A stretch of DNA of 13,263 bases from Desulfovibrio desulfuricans (GTDB lineage Bacteria > Desulfobacterota > Desulfovibrionia > Desulfovibrionales > Desulfovibrionaceae): contig QKDT01000265.1 in the NCBI GenBank assembly GCA_003251995.1, forward strand, positions 1-13,263. The letters run 5' to 3'. A model generated the notes under the pieces. It did not search any database, was not told the DNA's origin, and saw only the letters and a list, made by a program, of their open reading frames with translations. A program made the position numbers and the translations under genes. Below are positions 6,375-12,715 of the stretch, one piece after another; within the stretch, counting starts at the first letter, position 1; each line of letters opens with the position of its first letter.

Positions 6375-7670
6375 ATGAGTACTATGCACGAACTGGCCCA
6401 GCGGCTTATGGCCCTGGACGACAGGATCACTGCCTGCATGAAATGCGGCATGTGCCAGGCCGTGTGCCCCATGTTCGGCGCCACCGGTATGGAAGCTGAC
6501 GTGGCCCGCGGCAAACTGGCCCTTATTGATAACCTGGCCCATGAAATGATCAAGGACCCTGCGGCTGTAGCCGAAAAACTGGGCCGCTGCCTTTTGTGCG
6601 GTTCCTGTCAGGCGTCTTGCCCGCCCGGCGTCCAGATTATGGACGTCTTCATGGAAGCCCGTGAAATCGTAAACGAGTTCATTGGTCTGCACCCGGTCAA
6701 GAAGATGATTTTCCGCTCGCTTCTGACCAAGCCGGGCCTCTTCAACTTCGCCATGCGCGTTGGCGCGCCCATGCAGGGCCTTGTTTTTGGCTCGAGCAAC
6801 GACGCGCAGGGTACCGTGTGTGCGCCCCTGCTCAACTTTATGTTGGGCGATCGCCACATTCATCCCCTGGCAAAAAAGCCCCTGCACGCCATCTATGGCG
6901 CGCTGGATGAGCCCCGCCGCGCTGGCGGACTCAAGGTGGCGTTCTTCCCCGGCTGCGTGGGCGACAAAATGTATACCGAGATGGCAGAAGCCTGCCTGAA
7001 GGTACTGCGTTACCATAACGTGGCTGTGTTCATGCCCAAAAACCTCACCTGCTGTGGTATCCCCGCGCTTTCGTCCGGCGATGCCAAGGGCATGGTGGAG
7101 CAGATGCGCGTGAACGTGGAAGCCCTTAAAAACGGCGACTTCGACTATATCCTCAGCCCCTGCGGTTCCTGCACCTCTACGGTCAAGGAACTGTGGCCCC
7201 GCTATGCGCACCGTTTGGGCTCTGTCGAGAAGCGCAAGATTGAAGAAATTGCCGCAAAGGCAATGGATATCAATGCCTTCCTCGTTGATGTGCTCAAGGT
7301 GCAGCCTGCCGAAAAGGCCCAGGACAATGCGGTCAGCGTGACCTACCACGACTCTTGCCACCTCAAGAAGTCGTTGGGCGTTGTCAGCCAGCCCCGCAGC
7401 GTCATTGCCGCCAATCCGGCCTACAAGGTTACGGAAATGGCGGAGGCTGACCGTTGCTGCGGTTGCGGCGGCTCATTCAACCTCTTCCACTATGACTATT
7501 CGCGCAAGATTGGTCAGCGTAAGCGCAACAATGTGGTGGCTTCCGGTGCCAAGATTGTTGCTGCGGGCTGCCCGGCTTGCATGATGCAGCTTGAAGATGT
7601 GCTCTCGCACAATCACGACTCGGTTCGTGTCAAGCACACCATCGAGCTGTACGCTGAAAGTCTGAAATAG
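6375..7670 (+). CDS. Fe-S oxidoreductase subunit with two 4Fe-4S and two CCG domains (lactate/glycolate dehydrogenase partner)
   Basis: 431-residue GlcF/LdhB-like electron-transfer subunit. Two ferredoxin-type motifs: C21-x2-C24-x2-C27-x3-C31-P and C72-x2-C75-x2-C78-x3-C82-P. Two cysteine-rich CCG domains, as in heterodisulfide reductase subunit B: the first with C194 (FFPGC), CCG at 226-228 and CGSC; the second with DSCH, RCCGCGG starting at 360 and GCPACMMQ. It would take electrons from the upstream flavoprotein and pass them on to membrane carriers; the acceptor is not shown by sequence. GGAG at 6365-6368 serves ATG 6375. All motif cysteines are intact. The pairing with the upstream GlcD-type gene matches the known two-subunit D-lactate dehydrogenase layout of Desulfovibrio. 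Confidence 0.9.
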   Translation: MSTMHELAQRLMALDDRITACMKCGMCQAVCPMFGATGMEADVARGKLALIDNLAHEMIKDPAAVAEKLGRCLLCGSCQASCPPGVQIMDVFMEAREIVNEFIGLHPVKKMIFRSLLTKPGLFNFAMRVGAPMQGLVFGSSNDAQGTVCAPLLNFMLGDRHIHPLAKKPLHAIYGALDEPRRAGGLKVAFFPGCVGDKMYTEMAEACLKVLRYHNVAVFMPKNLTCCGIPALSSGDAKGMVEQMRVNVEALKNGDFDYILSPCGSCTSTVKELWPRYAHRLGSVEKRKIEEIAAKAMDINAFLVDVLKVQPAEKAQDNAVSVTYHDSCHLKKSLGVVSQPRSVIAANPAYKVTEMAEADRCCGCGGSFNLFHYDYSRKIGQRKRNNVVASGAKIVAAGCPACMMQLEDVLSHNHDSVRVKHTIELYAESLK

Positions 7671-7675
7671 CCTGT

Positions 7676-7710
7676 GAGCGCGGCGGGGCCAGCTTTGCTC
7701 TGCCGCGCTC
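7676..7710 (+). repeat. 14-bp stem-loop after the Fe-S gene
   Basis: Bases 7676-7689 pair with 7697-7710 without a break. Twelve pairs are Watson-Crick and two are G-U in the + transcript (7685/7701 and 7687/7699); the loop is CAGCTTT. It begins 6 bases after the stop codon. The 3' flank TCTGCCC has no U-run, so it may be an RNA-end protector, a partial terminator or a processing site. Confidence 0.55.
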
Positions 7711-7773
7711 TCTGCCCTTGGTGGTTCTCTGCCAGAAAGCCCATCTGTGGAACCGAGGGCTCTATTTGGTATG

Positions 7774-7801
7774 TTCTGGGCGTATTACGCCGTTCGCAGA
7801 A
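7774..7801. repeat. Palindrome upstream of lutC
   Basis: GGCGTATTACGCC (7779-7791) is a perfect 6+1+6 palindrome. It is flanked by TTCTG (7774-7778) and CAGAA (7797-7801), which extend the symmetry with a 5-base offset. It could be an operator or an RNA hairpin. It lies in the 239-base gap between the Fe-S gene and lutC, which otherwise holds no gene. Confidence 0.4.
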
Positions 7802-7897
7802 AAAATCAGCGCTAACGACGCCAACGGGCTGGTGCGGCCTACTGCAACAAATTTCGCGGCGATGCTGCATGGATTGTGAACACGGCGTGTTTTGAAA

Positions 7898-7903
7898 AAG
7901 GAG
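7898..7903 (+). promoter_or_regulatory. Ribosome binding site that sets the lutC start
   Basis: AAGGAG lies 6 bases before ATG 7910. It rules out the in-frame TTG at 7892, which would place this site inside the coding region. Confidence 0.75.
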
Positions 7904-7909
7904 TTGTTT

Positions 7910-8536
7910 ATGATAAATCAGGAATTGGTAGAATCCTTTTCCGCCAAGGCTGCGGCAGTAACCGCCGTGGTGCAGGAAGTGCCCAACATGGCAGCCGCTT
8001 TGCAGTATGTTGTGGACGTTTGCGCCAATAAGGCTCCTGCCGAACTTTTGGCTGACGAACCCGGCACCGAGCAGGGCCCGCTTGGCCCCAACAATGTTCC
8101 CACCCGTGTTAAGCGTGTGGTTGCCGCGCCGCAGCTGAGCGATGAAGATTTTGCTGCACTGGCTGCTGCCTGCGAAGAAAAAGGCTTTTTGTGCATCCGT
8201 GAAGGGCTGCGCAACTATCTTGCCGGTATTGATGTGGGCGTTTCCTCTGCCGAGCTGGGCGTTGCCGCCAGTGGCACCTGCATGCTCAATACGGATAGCG
8301 AAGATGTGCGCCTTACGGGCATGATTTCAGAAGTTTCTGTAATTATGCTGCGCAAGTCCACCATTTACCCTGACCTGCCGTCGGTCGCCCAGTTGATGCG
8401 TGAGCGCATGAATGAAGGCACTGCCACCTACACCACTCTGGTGACAGGCCCCAGCCGTACCGCCGATATCGAGCGCGTGGCTGCCGTGGGCGTACATGGG
8501 CCGCTTCAACTGCATATCATTTTGCTGGAGGACTAA
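7910..8536 (+). CDS. lutC: LutC/LldG-type LUD-domain lactate utilization protein
   Basis: 208-residue single LUD-domain protein of the LutC (YkgG) family, a required part of the LutABC/LldEFG L-lactate oxidation system; its exact biochemical part is not settled. The family signature is clear at the C-terminus: VTGPSRTADIE followed by GVHGPLQLHIILLED. Upstream, VGVSSAELGVAASGTCMLN matches the conserved central LUD region. The N-terminal ~70 residues are less conserved and carry LGPNNVPTRVKRV. The start at ATG 7910 is chosen on AAGGAG spacing. Only 3 bases separate its stop from the next start, and the next ribosome binding site (GGAGG, 8527-8531) lies within its last codons. Tight translational coupling with the LutB-LutA fusion is therefore likely. 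Confidence 0.9.
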   Translation: MINQELVESFSAKAAAVTAVVQEVPNMAAALQYVVDVCANKAPAELLADEPGTEQGPLGPNNVPTRVKRVVAAPQLSDEDFAALAAACEEKGFLCIREGLRNYLAGIDVGVSSAELGVAASGTCMLNTDSEDVRLTGMISEVSVIMLRKSTIYPDLPSVAQLMRERMNEGTATYTTLVTGPSRTADIERVAAVGVHGPLQLHIILLED

Positions 8537-8539
8537 CCC

Positions 8540-10690
8540 ATGCATGACGCCCTCAAGAGCTCATCGGGATACCATAAGGAACTGGACGAAGCCCTGAACG
8601 ACGAATTTTTGCGTCGCACCCTTGATACCTTTGCTGTGGCCTACCGCGCCAACCGCGAAGCCGTGTTCAAGGAAGTGGACGAAAAAGCGCTTATCAAGCA
8701 GATTGCTGACGCCAAGGATTACGCCTGTCAGCACATGGAAGAGCTGTTTGAGCAGTTTAAGGCCGAGGCTGAAAAGCGCGGCGTGCATGTGCATCGTGCC
8801 GCCACCGCTGCCGAGGCGAATGATATTATCGTTCGCATTGCCAAAGAAAATAAAGTGAAGAAGGTGGTCAAGTCCAAGTCCATGACCGCCGAAGAAATTG
8901 GGCTGAACACCGCGCTGGAAGGCAACGGCCTGATCGTGGACGAAACCGACCTTGGCGAATGGATTATCCAGTTGCGCCATGAAGGTCCCTCGCACATGGT
9001 TATGCCCGCCATCCACCTTTCACGCTATCAGGTGGCGGATGACTTCACCAAGGCCACTGGCGTAAAGCAGGATTCGGACGTGCAGCGTCTGGTCAAGGTG
9101 GCCCGCGTGCAGTTGCGCCGCAAGTTTATTGCCGCCGACATGGGCGTGAGCGGCTGTAACTTTGCCGTGGCTGAAAACGGTGCCATTTCTACCGTTACCA
9201 ACGAAGGTAACGCCCGCATGGTTACCACCTTGCCGCGCGTCCACGTTGCCATTGCCGGTCTGGACAAGCTGGTAGCCAAGCTGGACGACGCCCTGGTGGC
9301 CTTGCAGGTGTTGCCCCGCAACGCCACGGCCCAGCGTCTTACCTCCTATGTTACCTGGATGTGCGGCGCAGGCCCCTGCGCAGCCAATGACGACAATAAA
9401 AAGATTCTGCACGTTATCTTCCTTGATAACGGTCGTACAGAAATCGCCAAGGATCCCCTGTTCTCGCAGGTGTTCCGCTGCGTGCGTTGCGGCGCTTGCG
9501 CCAACGTGTGCCCGGTGTACCGTCTGGTGGGTGGCCATAAGATGGGCTACATCTACATTGGCGCCATCGGCCTGATCCTTACCTACTTTTTCCATGGCAA
9601 AGACCGTGCGCGTATTCTCAGCCAGAACTGCATGGGTTGCGAATCTTGCGCCAATGTTTGCGCTGGCGGCATTGACCTGCCGCGGCTTATCCGCGAAGTG
9701 CGCTCGCGCCTCAACGTGGAACAGGGCGCTCCCATTGAAGCCAATCTGCTTTCTGCCGTGATGAAGAACCGCAAGCTCTTCCATAAGCTGCTCAAGTTCG
9801 CCAGCTTCGCCCAGAAGCCTTTCACGCGCGGTGCGCAGTTCCAGCGCCATTTGCCTGCCGTGTTCCTTGGCAAGCACAACTTCAAGGCTCTGCCCGCCAT
9901 TGCCAACAAGTCCTTCCGCGACCGTTGGCCCGATCTGGCCCCCAAGGTGCAGAACCCCTCCTTCCGCGTGGCTATCTTCAGCGGTTGCGCCCAGGACTTC
10001 ATCTACCCCGAAGAACTGGAAGCCTGCATCAAGATTCTGGCTGCCAAGAACGTAGCAGTGGACTTCCCCATGGAACAGTCGTGCTGCGGTCTGCCGCTGG
10101 AAATGATGGGCCAGCGCAAAACCTCCATGGATGTGGCCAAGCAGAACATCGCCGCATTCCGTGGTGGCAACTACGACTACATCATTACACTGTGCGCAAG
10201 CTGCGCCGGTCACCTCAAGCACCACTATCCCGAAATTCTGGATAAGGATTTCTCTACGGTGGAAGCCCAGGCCTTTGCTGCCAAGGTTATCGACTTCAGC
10301 TCCTTTGTGCATGACGTGCTGGGCCTCAAGCCCGAAGACTTCAACAAGTCTGCTCAAAAGGTCACCTACCACGCTTCGTGCCACCTGTGCCGCGGTCTGG
10401 GCGTTAAAAAGGCCCCGCGTGAGCTCATTGGCGATGCCGCCGAGTACGTGCCCTGCGAGGAAGAAGAAGTGTGCTGCGGCTTTGGCGGCAGCTACTCTGT
10501 GAAATTCCCCGAAATCTCGGCGCAGTTGCTCGACAAAAAGATCGCTAACATGAAGGCGACCGGTGCGGATCGTCTGGTGGTGGACTGCCCCGGCTGCGTC
10601 ATGCAGATCCGTGGCGGTGCTGAAAAGCAGGGCCTTAAGATCAAGGTCGATCACATTGCCGAACTTCTGGCTGAAAACCTGAAAAAATAG
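8540..10690 (+). CDS. lutB: Fused LutB-LutA iron-sulfur protein of the L-lactate oxidation complex
   Basis: 716-residue protein joining two usually separate subunits. Residues ~1-300 are a LUD domain (LutB/YkgF type), with SKSMTAEEIGLN and GPSHMVMPAIH followed by AVAENGAISTVTNEGNARM. Next come two 4Fe-4S motifs: C314-x2-C317-x2-C320-x3-C324-P, and C364-x2-C367-x2-C370-x3-C374 followed by Ala rather than Pro. Residues ~475-716 are a LutA-like pair of CCG domains: SGC at 483 and CCG at 515-517, then SCHLCRGLG, VCCGFGG (CC at 645-646) and CPGCVMQ. With LutC it would oxidise L-lactate to pyruvate and pass electrons on through its clusters. The fusion explains why no separate lutA is present. The same large fused form is known next to lutC in Desulfovibrio. 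GGAGG at 8527-8531 serves ATG 8540. Confidence 0.92.
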   Translation: MHDALKSSSGYHKELDEALNDEFLRRTLDTFAVAYRANREAVFKEVDEKALIKQIADAKDYACQHMEELFEQFKAEAEKRGVHVHRAATAAEANDIIVRIAKENKVKKVVKSKSMTAEEIGLNTALEGNGLIVDETDLGEWIIQLRHEGPSHMVMPAIHLSRYQVADDFTKATGVKQDSDVQRLVKVARVQLRRKFIAADMGVSGCNFAVAENGAISTVTNEGNARMVTTLPRVHVAIAGLDKLVAKLDDALVALQVLPRNATAQRLTSYVTWMCGAGPCAANDDNKKILHVIFLDNGRTEIAKDPLFSQVFRCVRCGACANVCPVYRLVGGHKMGYIYIGAIGLILTYFFHGKDRARILSQNCMGCESCANVCAGGIDLPRLIREVRSRLNVEQGAPIEANLLSAVMKNRKLFHKLLKFASFAQKPFTRGAQFQRHLPAVFLGKHNFKALPAIANKSFRDRWPDLAPKVQNPSFRVAIFSGCAQDFIYPEELEACIKILAAKNVAVDFPMEQSCCGLPLEMMGQRKTSMDVAKQNIAAFRGGNYDYIITLCASCAGHLKHHYPEILDKDFSTVEAQAFAAKVIDFSSFVHDVLGLKPEDFNKSAQKVTYHASCHLCRGLGVKKAPRELIGDAAEYVPCEEEEVCCGFGGSYSVKFPEISAQLLDKKIANMKATGADRLVVDCPGCVMQIRGGAEKQGLKIKVDHIAELLAENLKK

Positions 10691-10698
10691 TTCCATAA

Positions 10699-10751
10699 AC
10701 ATTGTTCCTGTGGATGGAGTGCAAAGGGCGCTTCATTCATAGGAACAATGT
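10699..10751 (+). repeat. 24-bp uninterrupted RNA stem-loop
   Basis: Bases 10699-10722 pair with 10728-10751 with no mismatch or bulge in the + transcript. The outer 11 bp are perfect (ACATTGTTCCT / AGGAACAATGT). The inner 13 bp include four G-U pairs (10710/10740, 10713/10737, 10717/10733, 10720/10730). The loop is AAAGG. It begins 9 bases after the lutB stop. Confidence 0.85.
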
Positions 10752-10756
10752 GGACT

Positions 10757-10789
10757 GTTGTGGCTCTCCACTGTGGGGAGAGCCGCAAC
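10757..10789 (+). repeat. 13-bp stem-loop following the 24-bp stem
   Basis: GTTGTGGCTCTCC (10757-10769) pairs with GGAGAGCCGCAAC (10777-10789): 12 Watson-Crick pairs and one U-G wobble, loop ACTGTGG. It is separated from the preceding 24-bp stem by only 5 bases, so the two could stack coaxially in RNA. Confidence 0.75.
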
Positions 10790-10947
10790 CATATAGGTTC
10801 GTCGCGCTTGCTGCGACAGGACTTCTTATGGCTGAAACCCGGGGAGCAACGTTGTGGCGTTGCAAAAACATCATCCTGCCAGGCGGCGAGGTGTAAACCT
10901 GGGCAGTGTGTGCTGAGAGTGGTAGCATCTCACTGCTTCACAAATGC

Positions 10948-10952
10948 GGAGG
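10948..10952 (+). promoter_or_regulatory. Ribosome binding site that sets the lctP start
   Basis: GGAGG lies 4 bases before ATG 10957. It supports this ATG over earlier in-frame alternatives such as the GTG at 10906, which have no such site and would add a non-hydrophobic extension. Confidence 0.75.
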
Positions 10953-10956
10953 AATT

Positions 10957-12645
10957 ATGTCCATAGGTATGTTGGCCCTTTTGGCTGTTATCCCGATTTT
11001 AGTTGCACTTGTCTTTATGGTCGGCCTGCGCTGGCCTGCGACCCGTGCCATGCCCCTGGCCTGGCTGGTTTGCGTTATCTGCGGTCTTGTTGGCTGGAAA
11101 CTCTCGCCCACCTATCTGCTTGCTTTGTCGCTTCAGGGTGTTGTTGTTGCCATTGGCGTTTTGATCATCGTTTTTGGCGCAATCCTTATTCTTTACACCC
11201 TTGAAGAAAGTGGCGGCATGGAAACCATCCAGTGCGGTATGCAGGGCGTTAGCCGTGACCGCCGCCTGCAGGCCATCATCATCGGCTTCATGTTTGGTGC
11301 CTTTGTTGAAGGTGCCGCCGGTTTTGGTACCCCCGCTGCCCTTGCCGCCCCTCTGCTGCTTGCCCTTGGCTTCCCTGCCATGGCTGCCGCTGTGGTCTGC
11401 CTGGTGTTCAACTCTGTGCCTGTTACCTTTGGCGCCGTGGGTACCCCCGTTATCGTTGGCTTTAGCTTCCTTAAAAATCTCGTTGCAGAATCCGTTGCCG
11501 CCGATCCCAATCTGCCCTTCCACAACTATGACGGCTTTGGCGCTGCGGTAGGCCAGTGGGCCACCTTTATGCATGCTCCCATGGCTATTATCCTGACCAT
11601 CTTCATGCTGGGCTTCATGACCCGCTTCTTTGGCAAGGAAAAGTCCTGGTCTGTCGGCTTTGCCGCGTGGAAGTTCTGCGTTTTTGCTGGCGTTTGCTTC
11701 CTGGTTCCTTACCTGGCCTGCGCATGGCTGCTTGGCCCCGAGTTCCCCTCCTTGCTTGCTGGCCTGCTTGGCCTTGGCGTTGTGGTGTGGGGTACCAAAA
11801 AAGGCTTCTGCGTTCCTAAAAAGATTTGGGAATTTGCCCCGCATACCGAATGGGATAAAAGCTGGACCGGCTCCGTGCCCCCCAGCACCAAGACTGAATT
11901 TCACTCTCACATGAGCCAGTTCCAGGCTTGGTTGCCCTATGTGCTGATCTGCATTCTGCTGGTTATTTCGCGCATTCCTTCTTTGGGCCTCAAGGCGTGG
12001 TTGTTGAGCTTCAAGCTCCGTTTTGTGGATATTCTGGGCTTCAAGGGCGTCAATGCTTCCATTGATTACCTGTACCTGCCTGGCACGTTCTTCATCCTTG
12101 TGGCTTTGATGACCATTACCCTGCACAAGATGCCCAAGGACGCTGTTTCCCGCGCTTGGGGTGAAAGCCTGCGCAAGATGAAGGCTCCTACCATTGCCTT
12201 GATCTTTGCTGTGGCCCTGGTGTCCATCTTCCGTGGTTCTGCGACCAACCCCGTGGATGTGCCCTCCATGCCTCTGGCTCTGGCCCAGGCTGTCGCCGCG
12301 GTGGCTGGTTCCGTGTGGCCCGTGCTGGCTGCCTTTGTTGGTGGCCTTGGTGCCTTCATCACCGGCTCCAACACGGTTTCTGACCTTATGTTTGCCGAGT
12401 TCCAGTGGAACATGGCTCAGGCTCTGCACCTGCCCCGCCAGATCATCGTGGCGGCCCAGGCTGTGGGCGGCGCCATGGGCAACATGATCTGCGTTCACAA
12501 CATCGTGGCTGCCTGCGCTGTTGTGGGCCTGTCTGGTCGTGAAGGCGAAGTTTTGCGCCGCACGTTCTGGCCCTTCATGTTGTACGGCATCATTGTGGGT
12601 ATAATCTGCACCGTGCTGGTTGTACTCAATCCTGGTGTCTTCTAA
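10957..12645 (+). CDS. lctP: L-lactate permease, LctP/LldP family
   Basis: 562-residue polytopic inner-membrane transporter (TC 2.A.14), a proton-coupled importer of lactate that in characterised members also takes glycolate and D-lactate. Hallmark motifs are present: GAFVEGAAGFGTP at 114-126, ITGSNTVSDLMF around 468-479, and GGAMGNMICVHNIVAA at 504-519. About a dozen or more hydrophobic helices span the protein, with a hydrophilic segment near 285-330. Length fits the family (~550). It follows the LutB-LutA gene after a structured 266-base gap, so it may be read from an upstream promoter, from RNA processing or from its own leader. As the only transporter in the block it presumably feeds both the D- and L-lactate oxidation modules. 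No frameshift or motif loss is seen. Confidence 0.95.
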   Translation: MSIGMLALLAVIPILVALVFMVGLRWPATRAMPLAWLVCVICGLVGWKLSPTYLLALSLQGVVVAIGVLIIVFGAILILYTLEESGGMETIQCGMQGVSRDRRLQAIIIGFMFGAFVEGAAGFGTPAALAAPLLLALGFPAMAAAVVCLVFNSVPVTFGAVGTPVIVGFSFLKNLVAESVAADPNLPFHNYDGFGAAVGQWATFMHAPMAIILTIFMLGFMTRFFGKEKSWSVGFAAWKFCVFAGVCFLVPYLACAWLLGPEFPSLLAGLLGLGVVVWGTKKGFCVPKKIWEFAPHTEWDKSWTGSVPPSTKTEFHSHMSQFQAWLPYVLICILLVISRIPSLGLKAWLLSFKLRFVDILGFKGVNASIDYLYLPGTFFILVALMTITLHKMPKDAVSRAWGESLRKMKAPTIALIFAVALVSIFRGSATNPVDVPSMPLALAQAVAAVAGSVWPVLAAFVGGLGAFITGSNTVSDLMFAEFQWNMAQALHLPRQIIVAAQAVGGAMGNMICVHNIVAACAVVGLSGREGEVLRRTFWPFMLYGIIVGIICTVLVVLNPGVF

Positions 12646-12666
12646 ACACTGACGCGATTACATCAG

Positions 12667-12680
12667 CGCGCTTGTGCGCG
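12667..12680 (+). repeat. Small GC hairpin after lctP
   Basis: CGCGC (12667-12671) pairs with GCGCG (12676-12680), loop TTGT, followed by TAAAA. It lies 22 bases after the lctP stop, directly before the larger hairpin. Confidence 0.4.
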
Positions 12681-12686
12681 TAAAAG

Positions 12687-12715
12687 GAGGCCGTCCAACA
12701 TTGTTGGACGGCCTC
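12687..12715. terminator. Terminator-like hairpin at the end of the lactate block
   Basis: GAGGCCGTCCAAC (12687-12699) and GTTGGACGGCCTC (12703-12715) form a perfect 13-bp stem with loop ATT. On the + strand the flank is TGACATTTC, a weak T-run. On the minus strand it is CTTTTA, slightly better. A bidirectional terminator between lctP and a minus-strand gene to the right is plausible. Confidence 0.65.

Larger units (their letters stand above)
10691..10956 (+). ncRNA. Candidate structured leader RNA of the lactate permease gene
   Basis: This 266-base gap has no credible gene but a dense series of stem-loops: 24 bp at 10699-10751; 13 bp at 10757-10789; GTCGC/GCGAC at 10801-10817; GCAACG/CGTTGC at 10846-10863; and CTGCC-AGG/CCT-G-GGCAG at 10876-10906 enclosing AGGT-GTAA-ACCT (10889-10900), which would have a GNRA-type GUAA loop. 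TGAGA (10914-10918) / TCTCA (10928-10932) lies just before the permease ribosome binding site. I could not fit it to the TPP, cobalamin, glycine, FMN or c-di-GMP riboswitch consensus. It may be a leader of lctP, a 3' element of the lutB message or a processed small RNA. Confidence 0.45.

Noticed and set aside
4737..7361. 874-codon open frame on the minus strand across the FAD dehydrogenase and Fe-S genes
   Set aside because: It is antisense to two certain genes with intact motifs. It is rich in His, Gly and Ala, has no recognisable domain and spans an intergenic hairpin. It arises because the sense genes rarely use TTA, CTA and TCA codons.
7674..7895. 73-codon + frame between the Fe-S gene and lutC
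   Set aside because: No ribosome binding site, no protein-like pattern, and it runs through the 14-bp stem-loop and the palindrome. Treated as non-coding.
9020..10702. 560-codon minus-strand frame opposite lutB
   Set aside because: Shadow of the LutB-LutA coding sequence from codon bias; no family motifs and no ribosome binding site.
10911..10956. CTGAGA in the lctP leader, as in TPP riboswitches
   Set aside because: Only this hexamer fits. The GGGGTGC, ACCTGAT and GCGTAGGGAA parts of the TPP aptamer are missing.
10999..12498. 499-codon minus-strand frame opposite lctP
   Set aside because: Shadow of the permease gene; its hydrophilic, low-complexity composition is the antisense image of a membrane protein.
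10698..12706. AACATTGTT shared by the 24-bp stem (from 10698) and the terminator-like hairpin after lctP (from 12698)
   Set aside because: A nine-base match with a palindromic core (AACATTGTT is nearly self-complementary) is expected by chance in two hairpins; flanks differ.
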